NCBI RefSeq assembly: GCF_000689255.1 | Contig: NZ_HG964446.1 | Location: forward strand, 2,534,057-2,598,056 | Direction of reading: 5' to 3' | Origin: Mycobacterium triplex | Lineage (GTDB): Bacteria; Actinomycetota; Actinomycetes; Mycobacteriales; Mycobacteriaceae | Length of the DNA: 64,000 nt | Shown here: piece by piece, positions 19,295-27,173 of the stretch | Numbering within the stretch: position 1 is the first letter of the stretch | Layout of the letters: each line of letters opens with the position of its first letter | Program-made: the position numbers and the translations under genes | The notes under the pieces: model-generated | Told to the model about the DNA's origin: nothing | Seen by the model: only the letters and a program-made list of their open reading frames with translations | Databases searched by the model: none

Positions 19295-19791
19295 TGCGCG
19301 AGGTGCCTGCCGGTCTTGCGGTCCAGCAGCACGACGTTGGAGACCGGATCGCGGTAGGCGTCCCAATACACCCCGCCGCGCACGATCGCGCCGTTCGGCG
19401 CGTTTGTGAGCACGTTGTCCAGAGCGTCGGGTGCGTCGGTGGCGCGCGGCTTGTAGGCGTCGGCGAACGGAGTTACTCCGTCGAAGCTGAACGCGGTCGC
19501 CATGATGAACGGGTTGGGCACCTGGATCGCGCGGACCGTCACGTCGGCGCGATTGGGGGTGCTGCCGGGAAAGCTCTTGATCGGGACGCCGCTGCGGGTG
19601 TAGCCGAATCCGGGCGGCGGGTCGCACGGGGTCACGCTGCTGACCGTGACGTCGGCGATGTAGGTGCCGGTGTCCACCCGCAGCGTGTCGCCGATGTGAC
19701 CGATCGGCGCGTCCTGAGCCCACGCGCGGGGAGCAGCGCTGCTCGCGGCGGCGATGAGCAAAGTCGACAGGACGATCAGCCAGCGGCGCAT
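19282..19791 (-). CDS. Exported protein (Rv2668-like)
   Basis: 169 residues from ATG 19791 (MRRWLIVLST; an upstream codon at 19809 is in frame). A classical signal peptide ends near AWA-QDAP. The mature protein is rich in short beta-strand-like stretches (GDTLRVDTGTYIADVTVSSV), as in the immunoglobulin-like MPT63/DUF1942 or DUF4352 folds, but the family assignment is tentative. One visible cysteine lies in the mature part. Its stop overlaps the GNAT start, so they are translated together. Function unknown. Confidence 0.78.
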   Translation of the reverse strand: MRRWLIVLSTLLIAAASSAAPRAWAQDAPIGHIGDTLRVDTGTYIADVTVSSVTPCDPPPGFGYTRSGVPIKSFPGSTPNRADVTVRAIQVPNPFIMATAFSFDGVTPFADAYKPRATDAPDALDNVLTNAPNGAIVRGGVYWDAYRDPVSNVVLLDRKTGRHLAQWNL

Positions 19792-19842
19792 CTTCGCATG
19801 ATTGCACACCGACTATTGCGGCGGGAGAGGTTGGACCGGCCG

Positions 19843-20580
19843 CTAATTGGGCTGTTTGCCGCCGGCGAGCGATTCGAGCGTGGCGATCAGATCCGCCTCC
19901 ACTCGGTCCTTGTCGACGCCGCATCGGTGCAGCGGCCCGGCATCGTCTTCGAGTTCGAGCAGCGCCAGCAGCACGTGTTCGGTGCCGATGTAGTTGTGGC
20001 CCAACCGAAGTGCTTCGCGGAAGGTCAGTTCGAGCGCCTTGCGGGCCGGGCCGCTGAACGGGATCAGCTCCGGCTGCTGATGGCCGGGCCCGGCCCCGGC
20101 CGCGGGGGTGGCCGCCGCGCGCAGCGCCGCGACGTCGACGTGCTGGCGCATCAGCAGCACGGTGGCCAGCGCGGCCGGATCGGTGAGCAGGCCCAGCAGC
20201 ACATGGTCGGGGGTGATTTCGCTGCTGCCCGCGTGGTGTGCGGCATTCTGGGCGGCCACGACGGCGTTGCGCGCGCGGGGGGTGAAGCGTCCGAAGCCCT
20301 GCGACGGGTCCAGGGTGGTGGGCTCGGCCCGCGGCACGAACCGCTTCTGGGCGGCCTGTTTGGTGACGCCCATGCTCTTGCCGATGTCGGTCCACGACGC
20401 CCCGGACCGGCGTGCCTGATCCACGAAATGCCCGATCAGATGGTCGGCGATCTCGCCCAGATGCTCGGCCGCCAGGACGGCGTCGGCCAACTGCTCGAGC
20501 GCGTCGGTGTGCACCTGCTTGATCGCGTTGATCAGCTCGTCGAGGCGGACGGGATAGGCGACGGGCGTCGGCTCGGACAT
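19843..20580 (-). CDS. clpC2: ClpC2: HTH domain plus tandem Clp-N domain
   Basis: 245 residues. The N-terminal third has a helix-turn-helix (SWTDIGKSMGVTKQAAQKRF); the rest is a Clp N-terminal domain like that of ClpC1 (RFTPRARNAVVAAQNAAH, ITPDHVLLGLL, LGHNYIGTEHVLLALL) with no ATPase module. The ClpC1 N-domain is the target of cyclomarin and recognises phosphoarginine, and ClpC2 is thought to act as a decoy for such ligands. ATG 20580 (MSEPTPVAYP) is preferred because a near-consensus promoter ends seven bases before it. Two dyads overlie that promoter, suggesting autoregulation by the HTH. Confidence 0.93.
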   Translation of the reverse strand: MSEPTPVAYPVRLDELINAIKQVHTDALEQLADAVLAAEHLGEIADHLIGHFVDQARRSGASWTDIGKSMGVTKQAAQKRFVPRAEPTTLDPSQGFGRFTPRARNAVVAAQNAAHHAGSSEITPDHVLLGLLTDPAALATVLLMRQHVDVAALRAAATPAAGAGPGHQQPELIPFSGPARKALELTFREALRLGHNYIGTEHVLLALLELEDDAGPLHRCGVDKDRVEADLIATLESLAGGKQPN

Positions 20581-20583
20581 GGC

Positions 20584-20629
20584 GTCAACATTAGGTTGAC
20601 GGCCTGGCAAGTGTCAACCGTGGGTTGAC
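20584..20629 (-). promoter_or_regulatory. clpC2 promoter overlaid by two identical dyad operators
   Basis: Two copies of GTCAAC-N5-GTTGAC (20584-20600 and 20613-20629), centres 29 bp apart. On the minus strand TTGACA (20612-20617) and TAATGT (20588-20593) are separated by 18 bases and form the promoter, with TAATGT ending seven bases before the clpC2 ATG. The left dyad covers the -10 and the right dyad covers the -35, the arrangement expected for a repressor. Confidence 0.8.
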
Positions 20630-20702
20630 GACCTGGCGGGCCGGAATCCGCGCCCGGCACAGGGATGCGAGTTTGCCGCGGGTCTGCGACGATCAGGGGG
20701 CT

Positions 20703-21026
20703 ATGACACGCTTCCTGATGCTGGTAAGCGCCGTTGCCATGGTTTGCACGGCCGCCCCGGCGTACGCCGACCCGATGGACGACCAATTCCTCGCGGCGCT
20801 GACGGCGTCCGGCGTCACCTTCCCCGACCCGGGCCGGGCGATCGCGGCGGGCAAGTGGGTGTGCCAGGCGGTCGGCCAGGGCACGCAGATGGTCGATGTC
20901 GTCAAGACCGTCGAAGACCGTAACCCGGGGCTGCGCGAGGAGAACGCCGCGAAGTTCGCGGCCATCGCGGCCACCGCCTATTGCCCCGGCGCGCTGCCGC
21001 GCACCAGCACCAGCGCTCCCCAGTAA
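20703..21026 (+). CDS. Small secreted DUF732 protein
   Basis: 107 residues. A Sec signal peptide ends at AYA-DP, after MTRFLMLVSAVAMVCTA. The mature domain is DUF732: a short helix (DDQFLAALTASGVTFPDP), then a pair of conserved cysteines (KWVCQAV and TAYCPGA) expected to form a disulfide. Such proteins are abundant in mycobacteria and of unknown function. ATG 20703 has CAGGGGG just upstream. It is one of three DUF732 genes in the window, with 21733 and 28329. Confidence 0.88.
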   Translation: MTRFLMLVSAVAMVCTAAPAYADPMDDQFLAALTASGVTFPDPGRAIAAGKWVCQAVGQGTQMVDVVKTVEDRNPGLREENAAKFAAIAATAYCPGALPRTSTSAPQ

Positions 21027-21033
21027 GGGCGCG

Positions 21034-21642
21034 CTAGTCCCGTTCTTGCGGCGCGGTTTTCGGTGGCGTCGCGCGCCCCCGACCGGGCGCCCGCCCCAGT
21101 TGCAGCGGCCCCATTCCCGGCACGGTGCGCGGGGGAGTCGTCGGGCTGCGGCGCTTGCGCCAGTGACCAGCACCCGAGATGCGCCAGTCGGCCGCCCATC
21201 TCCACTCGTAGGTTTCCGCCGTGCCCAGATTCGTGGCCAGGGCGGCCATCCGGAGGTTGGCGTTCTCGGTCGCCATCCACGAGGCGACGATCCACACGTT
21301 GGCCAATTCGTCTTCGGAAACCTCGAAGCTCCAAGACATTTCGCTGTCCTGGCAACCCATCGACGGGCGTATCTGCGGCTTGGGGGCCGACACCTCGAAG
21401 GGGTTGCCGCCGGCTTCGAGATCTAGTCCCACCTCGTAGCGCACGGTCGGTCCGACCATCCGCAGGCTCACCTGCAGGCGAGCGACGTTCTTGCGGCGCG
21501 GGGTGAGGCGATCGACATCCAGGACGACGCCTTTGGCGCCCGACCTGGTGCGGCGGGTCCGCAGCTGATTCCCCGCGAAGAACAACCCGACCACGGCGAT
21601 GATGCCGACAAAGACATCCAGAACAATCAAGATGGCAGTCAC
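21034..21642 (-). CDS. Hypothetical single-span membrane protein
   Basis: 202 residues, not recognised. An N-terminal membrane segment (ILIVLDVFVGIIAVVGLFFA) is followed by a basic stretch (RTRRTRSGAK), so the C-terminal part should be cytoplasmic. The middle is beta-rich with one cysteine; the tail is proline, arginine and threonine-rich and probably disordered. It sits between two DUF732 genes on the other strand, and its 3' end is seven bases from the first of them. Coding status rests on length, the clear membrane segment and the absence of a better frame. Confidence 0.65.
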   Translation of the reverse strand: MTAILIVLDVFVGIIAVVGLFFAGNQLRTRRTRSGAKGVVLDVDRLTPRRKNVARLQVSLRMVGPTVRYEVGLDLEAGGNPFEVSAPKPQIRPSMGCQDSEMSWSFEVSEDELANVWIVASWMATENANLRMAALATNLGTAETYEWRWAADWRISGAGHWRKRRSPTTPPRTVPGMGPLQLGRAPGRGRATPPKTAPQERD

Positions 21643-21732
21643 GTCGTCCTAGCCAACACCATTCGCACTCGCCTCGCCCGTGCGACTAGGCGGGATGCGT
21701 GGTCTCGGCAACTCTGGGAGAATTGGGAAGCT

Positions 21733-22107
21733 ATGAGACGCCTCATGATGCTGCTCAGTGTCGCTTCGACGATTGCCCTGGCGGTTCCGGCCCACGCCGA
21801 CCCCAGCCCGAGCCCCAGCCCCGCTCCGGACCCGGCCGCCGATGCCAACTTCCTCAAGGAGCTCAAAGACGCCGGTCTCACCTTCTCGGACCCGGCTGCC
21901 GCGATCTCGGCCGGCAAGACGGTGTGCGAACTCGTCGACGCGGGACATTCGGACCAGGAGATCGTGAACAACCTTCAGCTGCGCAACCCGGGATTCGCCG
22001 AGAACGGCGCGGCGAAGTTCACGGCGATCGCGGCCGGTTCGTATTGCCCCAAGTACCTGACCGGCGAGGGTCGGGGACCCAAGCCCGAGGGTGCAGTCGG
22101 CGACTGA
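21733..22107 (+). CDS. Small secreted DUF732 protein with Pro-rich linker
   Basis: 124 residues. Signal peptide ending near AHA-DP, then a PSPSPSPAP linker, then the DUF732 domain (FLKELKDAGLTFSDPAAAIS) with conserved cysteines in KTVCELV and GSYCPKY. It is similar to the product at 20703 across the domain (FLxxLxxxGxTFxDPxxAIxAGKxxC) and is probably an old tandem duplicate separated by the hypothetical membrane protein gene. Function unknown; extracytoplasmic. Confidence 0.88.
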   Translation: MRRLMMLLSVASTIALAVPAHADPSPSPSPAPDPAADANFLKELKDAGLTFSDPAAAISAGKTVCELVDAGHSDQEIVNNLQLRNPGFAENGAAKFTAIAAGSYCPKYLTGEGRGPKPEGAVGD

Positions 22108-22285
22108 GCGCTCGCGCAAACGGGCGCAGCGCCCCGCGCGGAGTCGACCGTCGTCCAGGTTCCCGCAACGCTCCCGACGCCTTCGTGCCGGCGACCGGCA
22201 CCGGGAATTCACTTCGGGCTCGCCCGGGATCGGCTATGTTGCGCGAGACGCTAGCAAATCGGGACGACAGTCAAGGGAGCCAATC

Positions 22286-22936
22286 GTGAGGAACGTATCG
22301 GTGGCCGCAGCCGGTCTGGCAGCAACCACTCTGGTGGTCGGCGCAGCGGTCACGGGGTGTGGCGGTGACAAGTCGTCGAGCCCGTCGTCGTCGAAATCGT
22401 CGACGTCGACTTCGTCCGCGGCGTCCTCGTCGTCGGCCACCCCGACGTCGACCAGCGCGTCCGCGCAGCCGTCGGACTACAGCAACCTGCTGATCAAGGC
22501 GACCGACATCGTGGTGCCCGGCGACGGCTTCACCGGGCCCAAGACGCGGCAGCTGACCGATCCGGCGCCGGGCATCGAGGGCGTGTTCACCAACCAGGCC
22601 GGCTCGCGCAGCATCATCGACTCGCTGCTGGTGTATCCCGACCCCGGCGCGGCGGACAAGGACCGTGACTCGCTGACGAAGTCTTACACCGACCCACAGA
22701 ACGGTGCGATCAAGGGCGGTACCACGGCGCCGGCCGACGTCGGTGTCGGCGGCACGATCGTTTCGGGTCCCTCGCCCGACGGCAGCAAGGCGAAGACGTC
22801 GGTGATCTTCGGCGAGGGCAAGATCGTCGCCCTCATCGAGTTCGAGAGCGCGCCGAACGACCCGGTGCCGCCGGAGATCGCCCTCGATGTGGCGCGCAAG
22901 CAGGATGCGGCCATCAAGGCTGGTTTGCCCGGCTAG
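22286..22936 (+). CDS. Lipoprotein with Ser-rich linker
   Basis: 216 residues from GTG 22286. The signal ends in a lipobox, AAVTGC-GGD, followed by about 50 residues of serine and threonine-rich linker (residues 30-65), then a compact domain starting SDYSNLLIKATDIVVPGDGF. AAGGGAG lies just before the start and TATGTT (22234-22239) may be the -10, giving a leader of about 45 bases. It is a mycobacterial lipoprotein type of unknown function; I cannot assign a specific Lpp/Lpq name. Anchored to the outer face of the plasma membrane. Confidence 0.85.
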   Translation: MRNVSVAAAGLAATTLVVGAAVTGCGGDKSSSPSSSKSSTSTSSAASSSSATPTSTSASAQPSDYSNLLIKATDIVVPGDGFTGPKTRQLTDPAPGIEGVFTNQAGSRSIIDSLLVYPDPGAADKDRDSLTKSYTDPQNGAIKGGTTAPADVGVGGTIVSGPSPDGSKAKTSVIFGEGKIVALIEFESAPNDPVPPEIALDVARKQDAAIKAGLPG

Positions 22937-22969
22937 GCAACCGAATATGCTGCGGCGCAGCCGGTTTGG

Positions 22970-23626
22970 CTAGCAGCAGTGCTCGCCCCGCCAGGCGGTG
23001 CGGCCCTCCCGGACTGCCACGGCGGCGATCACCAGCGCCACGACCGGGTCGGCCCAGGCCCAGCCGAACAGGTAATTCAGCAGCAGCCCTACCAGCAACA
23101 CGCCGGACAGGTAGGTGCACAGCAGCGTCTGGTTGGAGTCGGCGACCGCGCTCGCCGAGCCCAGTTCGCGGCCGGCGCGGCGCTGTGCATACGACAACAG
23201 CGGCATGACCACCAGCGATACGGCCGCCAAAATGATTCCGGCAGTTGAGGATCCGGCTGTCTCGCCGCCGGTCAGGGACCGGATCGATTCGACCGTCACG
23301 TAGGCCGCCAATGCGAAGAACGACAGCGCAATGACCCGCAACGCCACGCGTTCGCGGGCCTCGGGGTCGGGTCCGGAGAACTGCCAGTAGACGGCGGCGG
23401 CCGAGGAGACCTCGATCACCGAGTCCAGTCCGAACCCGATCAGCGCGGCCGACGATGCCATCGCGCCGGCCGAGAGCGCGACGATGGCCTCGATGATGTT
23501 GTAGGTGATCGTCGCCGAGACCAGCAGCCGCACTCGTCGCGACAACACGGCACGCCGTTGTGGCGCAACGAGATTCGTGGTTTCGGCGCTGCAGCAGGGC
23601 CCGGCGCAGGCATCCTCGTCGTTCAT
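22970..23626 (-). CDS. CDF-family metal efflux transporter
   Basis: 218 residues from ATG 23626. Five to six membrane segments lie in the cation diffusion facilitator pattern; ALIGFGLDSVIEVSSA carries the aspartate and nearby residues of the transport site in TM2, and a second metal-site region appears at AVADSNQTLLC. Extra cysteines at the N-terminus (CAGPCCSAE) and C-terminus (GEHCC) could bind soft metals. ATGA overlap with cmtR puts it under that Cd/Pb sensor, so cadmium, lead or zinc export is likely. The usual C-terminal cytoplasmic CDF domain is missing, so this is a short form. Confidence 0.88.
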   Translation of the reverse strand: MNDEDACAGPCCSAETTNLVAPQRRAVLSRRVRLLVSATITYNIIEAIVALSAGAMASSAALIGFGLDSVIEVSSAAAVYWQFSGPDPEARERVALRVIALSFFALAAYVTVESIRSLTGGETAGSSTAGIILAAVSLVVMPLLSYAQRRAGRELGSASAVADSNQTLLCTYLSGVLLVGLLLNYLFGWAWADPVVALVIAAVAVREGRTAWRGEHCC

Positions 23627-23970
23627 CGCGTCGCGCTCGTCTTGGCGGAAGCGGGCTCGTCCAGGCACGGCTGATCGGTATCGACGGCCAGCACCACCTG
23701 AACCAGCTCGCTCAATGCGCGGGCAAGATGCGCGTCGGCCAACGCGTACCGGACCTGTCGTCCCTGGTAGGTGGCCACCACCAGGCCGCAACCCCGCAGG
23801 CACGACAGGTGATTGGACACGTTGGAGCGGGTCAGGCCGAGCTGGATCGCCAATTCGCCGGGGTACCGCACGCCGTCGAGCAACGCCACCAGAATCCGGC
23901 ACCTCGTCGGATCGGCCAGCGCCCGCCCCAGGCGGGCGAGCGCCGATTCCCGCGCCTCACAAGTCAGCAC
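23623..23970 (-). CDS. cmtR: CmtR, ArsR/SmtB-family Cd/Pb-sensing repressor
   Basis: 115 residues from GTG 23970, which yields the start MLTCEARES known for CmtR. Cys57 and Cys61 in the recognition-helix segment NHLSCLRGCG and Cys102 in DTDQPCLDE match the ligands described for M. tuberculosis CmtR. The winged helix is otherwise near-identical to that protein. Metal binding releases it from DNA. It heads a two-gene unit with the CDF pump. A TANNNT element at 23978-23983 sits seven bases before the start. Confidence 0.93.
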   Translation of the reverse strand: MLTCEARESALARLGRALADPTRCRILVALLDGVRYPGELAIQLGLTRSNVSNHLSCLRGCGLVVATYQGRQVRYALADAHLARALSELVQVVLAVDTDQPCLDEPASAKTSATR

Positions 23971-23977
23971 TCGCAAA

Positions 23978-23983
23978 ACAATA
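23978..23983 (-). promoter_or_regulatory. -10 element for leaderless cmtR
   Basis: Minus-strand TATTGT, seven bases before GTG 23970. The surrounding TGTATTGTTTTG is a plausible part of the CmtR operator, as the repressor should bind over its own promoter. Confidence 0.45.
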
Positions 23984-24003
23984 CAGTCGCGGCTGACATG
24001 ACG

Positions 24004-25164
24004 CTAGCGTCCGGCGCGGGCCTGCTCTTCCAGCAGATCGGCGGCGGAGGCCACACTTTCGGCGGGGGTGGCCATCAGGGCGGCGATCGCGCGGGCGCGG
24101 GCGGTGTATTCCGGAGCGAGGACGCAGCGCAGCTGCGCGACCAGCGAATCCAATGTGGTCGCCCGAAACTCCTGGCTCGAGCCGACTTTCAGTCGTTGCA
24201 CGGTCGCCGCCCAGACCTGCTGATCGTCGACCCCGAGCGAGAGGATCAACGCCGGCACTCCGGCCCGCAGGCCCGCGGCCGTGGTGCCGGCGCCGCCGTG
24301 GTGGACGACGGCGCGGCACGCCGGAAAGACGGCCGCGTGGTTCACCTCGCCGACCACCTTGACGTGGTCGAAATGGCCAACGGCGGTGAAGTCGTTGGGG
24401 CCGCTGCAAATCAGCGCGCGCTCGCCCAATTGCGCGCAGGCCTCGGCGATCACCGCGACGGTTTCGGCCGACGTGACCCGCACGCCGCTGCCGAAGCCGA
24501 AGTAAATCGGCGGGGTGCCGGCGCCGATCCAGGACAAGGCCCCGGCGTCGCCGTCCGCCGGCAACTCCAGCGTCAGCGATCCGACGAAGGGCCGCTGCAG
24601 ACCCTGCTGCGCCCAGTGCGCGGCCAGCCCGGGAAAGCAGAGCTTGTCGTAGGCCTGGATCTCGCACGCGCCACCTCCGGTGGCCTCCGCCAGGCCCAGT
24701 TCGGCGCGTTGGGCGGCTTCGGCCTCGGCCGCCAGCCGCGCCAGCAGATCATTGGGGCTCACCGCGTCAACCGGGAAGAAGTGCAGCGCCGCCTGGGCGA
24801 TGCCGTAGTGCTGCGCGACATTGGCGGCCAGTCCCTGCTCGCTTTTGCCGGTGAGCACCAGGTCGGCGCCGTCCGCAAGAGCCAGCAGCGACGTGCCCCA
24901 CTGGACCCATGCCTGCCGGATCTGATCGGTGAATGCGGACATCATCATGATCGGGTTTTGCCGCGTCGTGTGCGAGAAGTCCATGTGCTGAGGCGGATTC
25001 GGCCCGAAGGCGCCGGCGGCCAGCCCCGCCGATTCCACAAAGCCGATCATGTTGGGCGTGACCGCCATGGCCACGTCGTGACCGCGACGCAGCAGCTCCC
25101 TGCCGACGGCGGCGAAGGGCTCGACGTCGCCGCGGCTGCCGTAACCGGCGAGCGCAAATTTCAC
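24004..25164 (-). CDS. GT1-family (UDP-glycosyltransferase-like) glycosyltransferase
   Basis: 386 residues from GTG 25164. MKFALAGYGSRGDVEPF is the N-terminal acceptor-domain signature of the GT1/Gtf enzymes that decorate mycobacterial glycolipids and actinobacterial antibiotics. The donor-binding region near residues 285-310 has CRAVVHHGGAGTTAAGLRAG. No membrane segment is seen. Two genes on, a Sap/GAP transporter and a second glycosyltransferase suggest surface glycolipid assembly; the sugar and acceptor are unknown. Confidence 0.9.
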   Translation of the reverse strand: MKFALAGYGSRGDVEPFAAVGRELLRRGHDVAMAVTPNMIGFVESAGLAAGAFGPNPPQHMDFSHTTRQNPIMMMSAFTDQIRQAWVQWGTSLLALADGADLVLTGKSEQGLAANVAQHYGIAQAALHFFPVDAVSPNDLLARLAAEAEAAQRAELGLAEATGGGACEIQAYDKLCFPGLAAHWAQQGLQRPFVGSLTLELPADGDAGALSWIGAGTPPIYFGFGSGVRVTSAETVAVIAEACAQLGERALICSGPNDFTAVGHFDHVKVVGEVNHAAVFPACRAVVHHGGAGTTAAGLRAGVPALILSLGVDDQQVWAATVQRLKVGSSQEFRATTLDSLVAQLRCVLAPEYTARARAIAALMATPAESVASAADLLEEQARAGR

Positions 25165-25363
25165 GGGGAGAACCTCACTGCCGGAAATGCCTACACGTCG
25201 ACCGTTCGACCTTGGCGGTCGAGCCGTTCGGGCGCAACCCGGGCATACAACGGCCGGTGCATCCACGCATTCTTAATATTTTCATATCTTCCCCGGGCCA
25301 GCGCCCGGTTGTGCCCTCGCGTGCGGGCGGTCCGGGACCCGATGCAGTAACTTCGGTTCGATC

Positions 25364-26047
25364 ATGGAAGCTCTTCTGCTGGCGCTTGCCGGTCTGGCCT
25401 TCCTCGACTCGCTGAATGTCCTCAACGTGGGCGTCGTGTCAGCCGTCGTGTACGCCAGCCGACTCGATCGCCGATCGCCGGTCCCGGGCGGCATGAGCTT
25501 TATCGCAGGACTGTTCGCGGTCAACATCACGTTCGGTGTCTGCACCGTGCTCGGACTTGGGCTTCTGAAGCACTCGGTCGACTTCAAAATAACTCCGGCG
25601 CTTCACTTTTGGGGCCAGCTCGCATTGGGTGTGGTGCTGATGTGCCTGGCCTACTTTCCGTTGACCGCGCAGACGTCGGCTCCGGGCTGGGCGCTGGCGG
25701 CGATGCGGCAGCGCCCCTGGCTGCTCGGAATTCTCGGCTCCGCGGTCGGCAGCGGGCAGGCGCCGACCTCGATTCCCTACCTCACCGGGTTGGCCATGCT
25801 CGCGGCGCTGCATCCACGACCGCCCGGCTGGCCGCTGCTGATTTGCGGATATTGGACGCTGGCGCTGACGCCGTCGCTGGTGATTCTGTTTCTGGCCACC
25901 CGCAAGACCAAACGAGCCGTCCGGGTGCAACGCGGTATCGTGCGCGGCCTCAGTCGCTACGGGCCGATCTCGGTGCGAATACTATTTCTGGTCGTCGGTG
26001 TCGGACTCGTGGCCGATGCTCTGCTGTTCCGCAGTGTCCTGTGGTGA
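25364..26047 (+). CDS. Sap/GAP-family membrane protein (glycolipid-addressing type)
   Basis: 227 residues with six hydrophobic segments. LLLALAGLAFLDSLNVLNVGVV and the spacing of spans match the mycobacterial Sap (sulfolipid-addressing) / GAP (GPL-addressing) family, which aids export of glycolipids made by neighbouring enzymes. TAACTT (25348-25353) lies ten bases before ATG 25364, so the leader is only a few bases. The GT4 gene follows after 16 bases and is probably co-transcribed. Confidence 0.85.
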   Translation: MEALLLALAGLAFLDSLNVLNVGVVSAVVYASRLDRRSPVPGGMSFIAGLFAVNITFGVCTVLGLGLLKHSVDFKITPALHFWGQLALGVVLMCLAYFPLTAQTSAPGWALAAMRQRPWLLGILGSAVGSGQAPTSIPYLTGLAMLAALHPRPPGWPLLICGYWTLALTPSLVILFLATRKTKRAVRVQRGIVRGLSRYGPISVRILFLVVGVGLVADALLFRSVLW

Positions 26048-26063
26048 GGCCGGCGATAGGGGT

Positions 26064-27173
26064 ATGGCGGGTGGCACGCACGTGACGACGACAGCGCGCC
26101 ATCCGATCCGGGTGCTGACGATCGGGAACGCCCCGGCGGGGCCCAACAGCCGCGGCGGCATGGCGACTATGATGCGCCTGCTGCTCGAGGACAACGATTC
26201 ACGGTTCCGGATCCGCCTGGTGCCCACCTACATCGACGCCCCGCGGCCGACACAGCTATGGACCGGAATTGTGGGCATGCTCAAGGCATCCGCGCTGTTG
26301 TTGTTCGGCTTCGTCGACGTTCTTCACGTGCACTATTCGTGGCGCGGCAGCATCGTGCGCAAGGCGGTGCCGTTGTTCGTGGCCCGGCTGTGCGGTGTCC
26401 CGACCATCGTCCACAGCCACACCACGCACTTCTTCTCGTGGCTCGATGAACTGCCGCGGCCGGTGGGGCGCGCCGTACGCCGGGCGCTGCGTGCCGACTA
26501 TTCGGTCGTGCTTGGCCAATTCCACGTGAAGCAGGCGTGCGACAGTCTGGGATTCGACGAATCCCGCATCCGAGTGCTCTACAACCCGGTGGTCGTGCCC
26601 GCCGTCGCACCTTCATCGCGCACCGGGCAGCCGATCCGCGCGGTAGCGCTTGGCAGGCTGGGCGAAAACAAGGGAAGTTACGACCTGGTGCGTGCGATCG
26701 GTATGTTGCCCAGCGACATTCGCGCCAAGCTGCGACTCACGCTGGCCGGCGACGGGGACGTGGAGCAGGTCCGCGACATCGTCCGGGCCGACGCACTCGA
26801 CGAGACGATCGACGTCGTCGGCTGGGTCGGGCCCGAGGAGCGGGACCGGCTGTTGGCGGAGTCGGCGATCTTCGTGTTGCCCAGCTACAGCGAGGGCCTT
26901 CCGATGGCGGTGCTGGAAGCGATGGCCAATGGTGTGGTCCCGGTGACCACCGCGGTGGGCGCGATACCGGAGGTGGTCACCGACGGGGTCGACGGTGTGC
27001 TGGTTCGGCCCGGCGACGTTGCCCAGCTGGCGCGGGCGCTGCAGTCCCTCGTCGTCGATACCGAGCTGCGCGATCGGCTCGCCGCGGCCGCCTACGCGCG
27101 GGCGCGCGAATTCGATATCGCCCGCTGGCGGGAAGGCCTGCACGAGGTGTGGCTGGCGGCCGCGTCGCGCTAG
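26064..27173 (+). CDS. GT4-family glycosyltransferase
   Basis: 369 residues from ATG 26064; GTG 26082 is an alternative start. The GT-B fold is seen in the N-terminal half (GNAPAGPNSRGGMATMM) and the GT4 donor-site motif YSEGLPMAVLEAMANGVVPV with its conserved EGxPxxxxEAM pattern. VHSHTTHFFSWLDEL lies in the acceptor half. It is likely cytoplasmic or membrane-peripheral. Its stop shares the tetramer CTAG with the stop of the convergent deacetylase. Role in envelope glycolipid or polysaccharide synthesis is inferred from neighbours. Confidence 0.88.
   Translation: MAGGTHVTTTARHPIRVLTIGNAPAGPNSRGGMATMMRLLLEDNDSRFRIRLVPTYIDAPRPTQLWTGIVGMLKASALLLFGFVDVLHVHYSWRGSIVRKAVPLFVARLCGVPTIVHSHTTHFFSWLDELPRPVGRAVRRALRADYSVVLGQFHVKQACDSLGFDESRIRVLYNPVVVPAVAPSSRTGQPIRAVALGRLGENKGSYDLVRAIGMLPSDIRAKLRLTLAGDGDVEQVRDIVRADALDETIDVVGWVGPEERDRLLAESAIFVLPSYSEGLPMAVLEAMANGVVPVTTAVGAIPEVVTDGVDGVLVRPGDVAQLARALQSLVVDTELRDRLAAAAYARAREFDIARWREGLHEVWLAAASR

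Noticed and set aside
22108..22285. N-terminal extension of the 22286 lipoprotein
   Set aside because: The frame is open from 22091, but the extension is Arg-rich with no signal peptide, whereas GTG 22286 has a ribosome site and a correct lipobox distance.
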